DNA of 64,000 bases, taken from NCBI GenBank assembly GCA_052244495.1, contig JBQPXH010000001.1, one strand, 5' to 3'. This stretch comes from Cereibacter_A sp052244495. GTDB lineage: Bacteria; Pseudomonadota; Alphaproteobacteria; Rhodobacterales; Rhodobacteraceae. Within the stretch, counting starts at the first letter, position 1. Each line of letters begins with the position of its first letter. Positions 60,221-64,000 of this stretch are shown piece after piece. A program made the translations under genes and the position numbers. The notes beneath the pieces are model-generated. The model was not told where the DNA came from. It was given only the letters and a program-made list of their open reading frames with translations, and searched no databases.

Positions 60221-60680
60221 CGACCCCGGCGCCGCCTCCGGGCGGCGCCGCGCCCGCGCGAGCGGACATGGCGGCGGGGCGCAGGCGATCCCTCGGTGTC
60301 CCCGAGTTCGCCGCGATGCTGCGGCGCCGCCTCCGCCAGGAGATCGAGGATCACCTCGTCCGACATCTCGAGACGTCCCGGCGGGTCTCGCCTGGTCCGC
60401 GCCGCGCGCCCTGCCTGTCCGCCGCCTCGCTCTCTCTCCCCCGCATCCGACGCCCTTCTGCCGAGAGCGGCCGCAGCAACGCATCGCCCGCCCCTTTCAG
60501 TCTCGCACAAATATCCCGGGGGTGCGGGGGCAGCGCCCCCGCGCGCTGCGCGCGGCCGATGCGCCGCTCGCTGCCGCACCCGGCCAATCCGCCGCAGCGG
60601 AGTGTCGCCTTTCGTTGCGGAAGCGTCGCGTTTTTTCCGCTGGACAGCCGCTTTGCGGCCGGGCTAGGTGAGAAGCAGCA
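60221..60680 (+). other. Non-coding stretch between mcm and the glycine riboswitch
   Basis: Around 460 bases. The only clear structure is the GC-hairpin/GGATATTT repeat at 60494-60556. Open frames on both strands in 60268-60735 are Arg-rich, cross that repeat, and have no recognisable family. The gcv promoter must lie near the right end; a TAGGT -10-like sequence at 60665-60669 is a candidate. I see nothing else. Confidence 0.4.
60494..60556 (-). repeat. GC-hairpin/GGATATTT intergenic repeat, inverted copy
   Basis: On the minus strand the order is hairpin GCGGGGGC/GCCCCCGC (60524-60542), then CCCCCGGGATATTT, GTGCGAGA and CTGAAAG, closely matching the tail of the copy at 8271-8347 (ATATTTT, CGCGAGA, ATGAAAG). 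Confidence 0.7.
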
Positions 60681-60835
60681 GGATCGGGAGAATCCGGGGG
60701 CGACCCTGGTGCCGAAGGAGCAACCGCCCCGGTAAACTCTCAGGCTCAAGGACCGTCCTGGCACGAAGACTCTGGAGAGAGGCCGCATGGCCCGCCGAAG
60801 GGATAACGATCTCAGGCGCAAGGGACAGAGGGGGC
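60681..60835 (+). promoter_or_regulatory. Tandem glycine riboswitch upstream of gcvT
   Basis: Two glycine aptamers in series. The first has GCCGAAGGAGCAA and the closing AAACTCTCAGGCTCAAGGAC. The second has GACTCTGGAGAGA, GCCGAAGGGATAA and ATCTCAGGCGCAAGGGACAG. Binding glycine should switch on the gcvTHP operon so that excess glycine is cleaved. The ends are approximate; a short linker joins the aptamers. The ribosome site of gcvT follows about 55 nt after the second aptamer. Confidence 0.95.
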
Positions 60836-60902
60836 ACTGCGGAACGGCTGGCCGTTCCCGTGGTGCCGCGCATTCCGCCGGCATCGGACCGAGGAGGGCG
60901 GC

Positions 60903-62036
60903 GTGAGCGACGAAACCCCGGAGCTGCGGCAACTGCCGCTCCATGATCTGCATGTGCGTCTAGGCGCCCGGATGGTGCCCTTTGCCGGCTGGGAGATGCC
61001 GGTGCAATATCCGGCGGGCGTGATGAAGGAGCACCTCCACACCCGCGCCGCGGCCGGCCTCTTCGACGTGAGCCACATGGGCCAGCTTCTCCTGCGGCCG
61101 AAGACGTCGATGGATGATCTGGTCGCTGGCTTCGAGAGGCTGATGCCGGTCGATGTCGCGGGCCTGCCCGAGGGGCGGCAGCGCTACGGGCTGCTCACCA
61201 ACGAGACCGGCGGGATCCTCGACGACCTGATGTTTACCAACCGCGGCGACCATTTCTTCGTCGTCGTGAACGCGGCCCGGGTCGCCGAGGACACCGCTCA
61301 CCTGCGCGAGGAACTGCGCGAAGTGGCCGAGGTCGCCACGGTCGAGAGCCGCGGCCTTCTTGCGCTGCAGGGCCCGGCGGCAGAGGCGGCCCTCGCGCGG
61401 CTGGTGCCCGCCGCCGCCGCGATGCGCTTCATGGACTTCATCGCCGCCGACTGGCAGGGCGCCGAACTCTGGATCTCGCGCTCGGGCTATACCGGCGAGG
61501 ACGGATACGAGATCTCGGTTCCGCTCGAGACCATGGCGGCCTTCGCCGAAGCGCTTCTCGCGATGGAAGAAGTGGCGCCGGTGGGCCTCGGGGCGCGCGA
61601 CAGCCTGCGGCTCGAGGCCGGGCTCTGCCTCTATGGCCACGACATCGACACCACCACCTCGCCGGTCGAGGCGGGGCTGGGCTGGGCCATCCAGAAGGCG
61701 CGGCGGGCGGGTGGCGCCCGGGCGGGCGGTTTCGCCGGCGACCAGCGCATCCTGCGGGAACTCGAGGCCGGGCCCGAGCGTCTGCGCGTGGGGCTGCGCC
61801 CGGAAGGACGTGCGCCGATGCGCGAAGGGACCGACCTCTTCGCACCCGATGGAACGCCTGTCGGCCGCGTCACCTCCGGCGGCTTCGGCCCATCGGTCGA
61901 GGCGCCCGTCGCCATGGGCTATGTCGCCGCTTCGCAGGCCGCGCCCGGCACGCACCTTCTGGGCGAGGTCCGCGGCCGCCGCCTCGCGGCGACCGTCGTG
62001 CCGCTGCCTTTCCGACCCTCCACCTACAAACGCTGA
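60903..62036 (+). CDS. gcvT: Glycine cleavage system T protein (aminomethyltransferase)
   Basis: A 377-residue THF-dependent enzyme that releases ammonia from the aminomethyl-lipoyl-GcvH intermediate and makes methylene-THF. The start region LPLHDLHVRLGARMVPFAGW, FDVSHMGQL, ISRSGYTGEDGYEIS, and GLGARDSLRLEAGLCLYGHD with its folate site are conserved. The start codon is GTG at 60903, with GAGGAGGGCG upstream; MSDETPELRQLPLHD fits. It is the first gene of gcvTHP, 8 nt before gcvH, under the riboswitch. Confidence 0.96.
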   Translation: MSDETPELRQLPLHDLHVRLGARMVPFAGWEMPVQYPAGVMKEHLHTRAAAGLFDVSHMGQLLLRPKTSMDDLVAGFERLMPVDVAGLPEGRQRYGLLTNETGGILDDLMFTNRGDHFFVVVNAARVAEDTAHLREELREVAEVATVESRGLLALQGPAAEAALARLVPAAAAMRFMDFIAADWQGAELWISRSGYTGEDGYEISVPLETMAAFAEALLAMEEVAPVGLGARDSLRLEAGLCLYGHDIDTTTSPVEAGLGWAIQKARRAGGARAGGFAGDQRILRELEAGPERLRVGLRPEGRAPMREGTDLFAPDGTPVGRVTSGGFGPSVEAPVAMGYVAASQAAPGTHLLGEVRGRRLAATVVPLPFRPSTYKR

Positions 62037-62044
62037 GGCTTAAG

Positions 62045-62401
62045 ATGAAATACACCAAGGAGCATGAATGGCTGCGGGTCGAGGGCGACCTCGTCGTGGT
62101 CGGCATCACCGAACATGCGGCGACGCAGCTCGGAGATGTCGTGTTCATCGAGCTGCCCGAGATCGAGACCGTGGTCGCGGAGGGCGACGAGGTGGCGGTG
62201 ATCGAGAGCGTGAAGGCCGCCTCGGACATCTCGGCGCCGATGGATGGCGAGATCGTCGCGGTGAACGAGAAGCTCGTCGACAAGCCCGGCCTCGTGAACG
62301 ACGACCCGACGGCCGCCTGGTTCTTCAAGATGAAGATCGAGGACCTCTCGGTGCTCGACGACTTCATGGACGAGGACGAGTATCAGGACCTGATCGGCTG
62401 A
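62045..62401 (+). CDS. gcvH: Glycine cleavage system H protein
   Basis: A 118-residue lipoyl carrier that shuttles the aminomethyl group between GcvP and GcvT. The lipoylated lysine is K57 in AVIESVKAASDIS; the start MKYTKEHEWLRVEGDLVVVG and the later WFFKMKI are typical. The total length is slightly shorter than the about 125 residues of many homologues but complete. It is 8 nt after gcvT and 3 nt before gcvP. Confidence 0.97.
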   Translation: MKYTKEHEWLRVEGDLVVVGITEHAATQLGDVVFIELPEIETVVAEGDEVAVIESVKAASDISAPMDGEIVAVNEKLVDKPGLVNDDPTAAWFFKMKIEDLSVLDDFMDEDEYQDLIG

Positions 62402-62404
62402 ATC

Positions 62405-64000
62405 ATGACCTTCACCCCCACCGACTACAACGCCTACGATTTCGCGAACCGCCGGCACATCGGCCCGTCGCCCTCCGAAATGGAGGAGATGCTGCGCGTG
62501 GTGGGGGTGTCCTCGCTCGACCAGCTGATCGAGGAGACGGTGCCCGCCTCGATCCGGCAGGAGGAGCCTCTCGACTGGGCGCCCCTGGCCGAGCATGAGC
62601 TTCTCGCCAAGATGCGTGAGGTGGCCGCGAAGAACCGCGTGATGACCTCGCTCATCGGGCAGGGCTATCACGGCACGGTGACGCCGCCTGCCATCCAGCG
62701 CAACATCCTGGAAAATCCGGCCTGGTATACGGCCTACACGCCCTACCAGCCCGAGATCGCGCAGGGGCGGCTCGAGGCGCTGCTGAACTACCAGACGATG
62801 GTGGCGGATCTGACCGGCCTGCCGGTCGCCAATGCCTCGCTTCTCGACGAGGCGACGGCTGCGGCCGAGGCCATGACCATGGCCGAGCGGGCCTCGAAGT
62901 CGAAGGCGCGGGCCTTCTTCGTTGACGCCGACTGCCATCCGCAGACGATCGCGGTCATCCGCACCCGCGCCGAGCCGCTGGGCATCGAGGTGATCGTGGG
63001 CCATCCCGCGCAACTGGTGCCCGGGGACGTGTTCGGTGCACTCTTCCAGTATCCCGGCACCTACGGTCTCGTGCGCGACCTGAGCCGGGACATCGCGGCG
63101 CTGCACGAAGCCCGCGCCGTCGCCGTGGTGGCGACCGATCTGCTGGCGCTCTGCCTGCTGAAGGAACCGGGCGCGATGGGGGCCGACATTGCCATCGGGT
63201 CGAGCCAGCGGTTCGGCGTGCCGATGGGCTACGGCGGGCCGCACGCGGCCTTCATGTCCTGCCGGGACGAACTGAAGCGCTCGATGCCCGGCCGCCTCGT
63301 CGGCGTGTCGGTCGATGCGCGGGGCAACAAGGCCTACCGGCTCGCCCTCCAGACCCGCGAGCAGCACATCCGGCGCGAGAAGGCGACCTCGAACGTCTGC
63401 ACCGCACAGGCGCTGCTTGCCGTCATGGCGAGCTTCTATGCCGTCTTCCATGGTCCGAAGGGCCTGCGCCACATCGCGGAACGCGTGCATCTCAATACCG
63501 TGCGCCTCGCGACGGCGCTGAAGGAGGCGGGCGCGCGCGTCAGCCCCGAGGCCTTCTTCGACACGATCACCGTCGAGGTGGGCGTGGGGCAGGCGGGCAT
63601 CCTCGCCGCCGCGCGCCACCGGGGCATCAACCTGCGCAAGGTGGGGCGCGACCGGGTGGGGATCTCGCTCGACGAGACCACGGACGCGGGCGTGATCGCG
63701 CGGGTGCTCGACGCCTTCGGCATCCACGAGCCCGCGCCGGCGACGGTCGGCCTCGGCTTCCCCGAGACGATGCTCCGCGACAGCGACTACCTCTCGCATC
63801 CGGTGTTCCACATGAACCGGGCGGAATCCGAGATGATGCGCTACATGCGCCGCCTGTCGGACCGCGACCTCGCGCTCGACCGGGCGATGATCCCGCTCGG
63901 CTCCTGCACGATGAAGCTGAATGCCGCGGCCGAGATGATGCCGATCACCTGGCCCGAGTTCGCGACGCTCCATCCCTTCGCGCCGGCCGATCAGGCGGCG
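62405..64000 (+). CDS. gcvP: Glycine decarboxylase P protein, N-terminal part (3' end outside window)
   Basis: The PLP-dependent glycine dehydrogenase that decarboxylates glycine and loads GcvH. The 532 visible codons run off the window; the full protein is normally about 950 residues. Conserved blocks are FANRRHIGPSPSEMEEML, SLIGQGYHGTVTPPAIQRNI, YTAYTPYQPEIAQGRLEALL, GADIAIGSSQRFGVPMGYGG and SCTMKLNAAAEMMP. The PLP lysine lies in the C-terminal half and is not visible. ATG 62405 is 3 nt after the gcvH stop. Confidence 0.96.
   Translation, partial: MTFTPTDYNAYDFANRRHIGPSPSEMEEMLRVVGVSSLDQLIEETVPASIRQEEPLDWAPLAEHELLAKMREVAAKNRVMTSLIGQGYHGTVTPPAIQRNILENPAWYTAYTPYQPEIAQGRLEALLNYQTMVADLTGLPVANASLLDEATAAAEAMTMAERASKSKARAFFVDADCHPQTIAVIRTRAEPLGIEVIVGHPAQLVPGDVFGALFQYPGTYGLVRDLSRDIAALHEARAVAVVATDLLALCLLKEPGAMGADIAIGSSQRFGVPMGYGGPHAAFMSCRDELKRSMPGRLVGVSVDARGNKAYRLALQTREQHIRREKATSNVCTAQALLAVMASFYAVFHGPKGLRHIAERVHLNTVRLATALKEAGARVSPEAFFDTITVEVGVGQAGILAAARHRGINLRKVGRDRVGISLDETTDAGVIARVLDAFGIHEPAPATVGLGFPETMLRDSDYLSHPVFHMNRAESEMMRYMRRLSDRDLALDRAMIPLGSCTMKLNAAAEMMPITWPEFATLHPFAPADQAA

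Noticed and set aside
60268..60735. Plus-strand frame between mcm and the glycine riboswitch, and an opposite frame starting MSDEVILDLL
   Set aside because: Both cross the intergenic repeat at 60494-60556 or degrade into Arg runs; no family match. Possibly remnants, but not supportable as genes.
1..64000. CRISPR arrays, insertion sequences, prophage or toxin-antitoxin modules
   Set aside because: I found no spaced direct repeats, transposase signatures, terminal inverted repeats or toxin-antitoxin pairs anywhere in the window.

Overview
The window is high-GC DNA with tightly packed genes, many coupled by ATGA stop/start overlaps. It is most consistent with the main chromosome of a photosynthetic-type Rhodobacteraceae close to Rhodobacter (Cereibacter) sphaeroides. 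The evidence is a circularly permuted two-piece tmRNA, an alphaproteobacterial SspB, a phr-cfa-trgA-trgB-cysK block like the tellurite-resistance and sigma-E loci of R. sphaeroides, a PccR-type regulator with TTTGCAAA operators, a perfect FnrL-type box and BioMNY. I see no phage, insertion sequence, integrase, CRISPR array or rRNA operon, so this reads as core chromosome.

Layout. 1-2.6 kb: the 3' end of a cytochrome P450, then fumC with two small coupled genes on the minus strand. 2.7-5.6 kb (minus strand): sspB, a DUF1194 protein, ssrA (tmRNA) and an orphan polyamine-type periplasmic binding protein. 5.8-8.2 kb: an MDR-family reductase and a class V aminotransferase. 8.3-12.6 kb: a sigma-E-like promoter followed by photolyase, a Cfa/UfaM-like methyltransferase, trgA and trgB, then cysK, an MscS-family channel and an AlaX-like editing protein (to 17.3 kb). 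17.3-20.5 kb (minus strand): a four-gene overlapping cassette (metallophosphoesterase, GT21 glycosyltransferase, VTT/DedA protein, GT2 glycosyltransferase) that looks like an uncharacterised envelope-glycolipid unit. 20.9-23.4 kb: PAP2 phosphatase, lytic transglycosylase, tRNA-Glu(TTC), a small lipoprotein. 23.4-27.4 kb: putR/putA proline catabolism. 27.7-31.3 kb: rhomboid, GFA protein, inositol monophosphatase, PiT phosphate transporter. 31.5-36.9 kb: metR/metF, bioMNY, gabT. 37-40.9 kb: dprA and topA. 41-47.6 kb: choline uptake (choXWV) divergent from betIBA. 47.9-60.2 kb: a secreted nuclease, an FnrL-box-driven mini-ORF, then the propionyl-CoA region (pccR, two transporter genes, pccB, several small genes, pccA, a DUF4174 gene, mcm). 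60.7-64 kb: a tandem glycine riboswitch followed by gcvT, gcvH and the 5' part of gcvP.

How the genes work together. choXWV imports choline, BetA and BetB oxidise it to glycine betaine, and BetI probably acts at a palindrome in the shared promoter. PccB/PccA carboxylate propionyl-CoA and Mcm carries the product to succinyl-CoA, under PccR. GcvT/H/P cleave glycine, with glycine sensed by the leader RNA. Photolyase, a membrane-lipid methyltransferase and TrgAB sit behind one stress promoter, which suggests a joint response to light-generated oxidants. Three copies of a GC-rich hairpin element with a conserved GGATATTT...TGAAAG tail are scattered between genes.
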